Shown here: piece by piece, positions 6,625 through 6,987 of the stretch
How positions within the stretch are numbered: position 1 is the first letter of the stretch
Layout of the letters: each line of letters begins with the position of its first letter
Source of the DNA: Lysobacteraceae bacterium
GTDB taxonomy: Bacteria > Pseudomonadota > Gammaproteobacteria > Xanthomonadales > Xanthomonadaceae
Assembly: GCA_003449195.1 (NCBI GenBank)
Contig: DMID01000068.1
Location: forward strand, 13,014-20,000
Length of the DNA stretch: 6,987 nucleotides
Direction of reading: 5' to 3'
The notes under the pieces: generated by a model
Databases searched by the model: none
Told to the model about the DNA's origin: nothing
Seen by the model: the letters and a program-made list of their open reading frames with translations, nothing else
Program-made: the position numbers and the translations under genes

Positions 6625-6646
6625 ACGCGCCGCTGCGGCATCGCGC

Positions 6647-6987
6647 TCAGAAGGACACGTCCACCGGCTGCCGCGCCCACAGCACGGATTGCTGGCCGGT
6701 GGCCTGCTTCCACGCCAACCGGATCGCCTCGATGTCGGCACGCCGCTGCGGCGTGTCCTCGTGCAGGATCACCAGCACCTTGGTCTTGAGCCGGTGGGGC
6801 GCGCCGTCGCCGCGGAACAGCCACTGGCCGTAGCCATCGAGCACGGTGAGGCCATCGGGGAAACGCGGCGTCACTTCCGCATCGAGAAAAGCGCGCCAGC
6901 GCGCCTCGTCGATCACTTGGGTCTGCACGCGGTCGGCCACGCCGCTTTCCGCGCCCACGCCGAAATACAGCTCGCTGCGCACCCAGC
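6647..6987 (-). CDS. DUF3574 family protein, C-terminal part (5' end beyond window)
   Basis: About 112 residues are present and the frame continues past the right edge. The family pattern is clear: W-V-RSELYFG at the start, then TPRFPDGLTVLDGYGQW, then TKVLVILHEDTP, and a helix IEAIRLAWKQATGQQSVLW ending in VDVSF. DUF3574 proteins have no known function; as I recall, members usually carry an N-terminal signal peptide or lipoprotein signal, which would be in the missing part. A GTG at 6982 could serve as a start, but it would cut off the Trp that normally precedes RSELYFG, so the true start is almost surely outside the window. The gene runs in the same direction as the permease and hydrolase genes, but the 141-bp gap with an inverted repeat makes a shared transcript uncertain. 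Confidence 0.88.
   Translation of the reverse strand, partial: WVRSELYFGVGAESGVADRVQTQVIDEARWRAFLDAEVTPRFPDGLTVLDGYGQWLFRGDGAPHRLKTKVLVILHEDTPQRRADIEAIRLAWKQATGQQSVLWARQPVDVSF

Overview
This is a GC-rich chromosomal window holding six genes, two of them cut by the window edges. The encoded ClpB (861 residues, N-terminus MRMDKLTSRFQQALADAQSL) resembles, from memory, that of Xanthomonadaceae/Lysobacteraceae such as Xanthomonas, Stenotrophomonas or Lysobacter relatives. The assignment to this gammaproteobacterial group is an inference from protein recall and base composition, not from a search. No tRNA, rRNA, CRISPR array, insertion sequence or prophage gene was seen. The content looks like ordinary chromosomal housekeeping and accessory metabolism.

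Left part, all on the minus strand. At 1-698 is the N-terminal 232 residues of a membrane-anchored sensor with an extracellular CHASE domain; its output domain lies beyond the left edge. To its right, at 819-3404, is clpB, the Hsp100 disaggregase. It is preceded by a near-consensus heat-shock (sigma-32) promoter at 3453-3480. It also carries a well-spaced internal ribosome site and GTG at codon 149, matching the known second start of E. coli clpB. Two GC-rich hairpins separate clpB from the sensor gene.

Middle. Divergent from clpB, at 3597-3896 on the plus strand, is a small GIY-YIG domain protein (YhbQ/UPF0213 type). A CATAAT box ends 7 nt before its ATG and there is no Shine-Dalgarno sequence, so it may be made from a leaderless message.

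Right part, all on the minus strand and read leftwards. First is a DUF3574 protein (6647 to the window end, 5' end missing). After a 141-bp gap comes a 531-residue NCS2/AzgA-like permease (4910-6505). Then, 23 bp further on, comes an alpha/beta hydrolase with a signal peptide (3936-4886). The permease and hydrolase are probably cotranscribed; an exported hydrolase releasing a substrate for the permease is possible but unproven.

I found no clear evidence of a wholly new system. The most informative signals are the dual-start ClpB, its heat-shock promoter and leader, the palindromes after clpB, the leaderless-looking GIY-YIG gene and the hydrolase/permease pairing.
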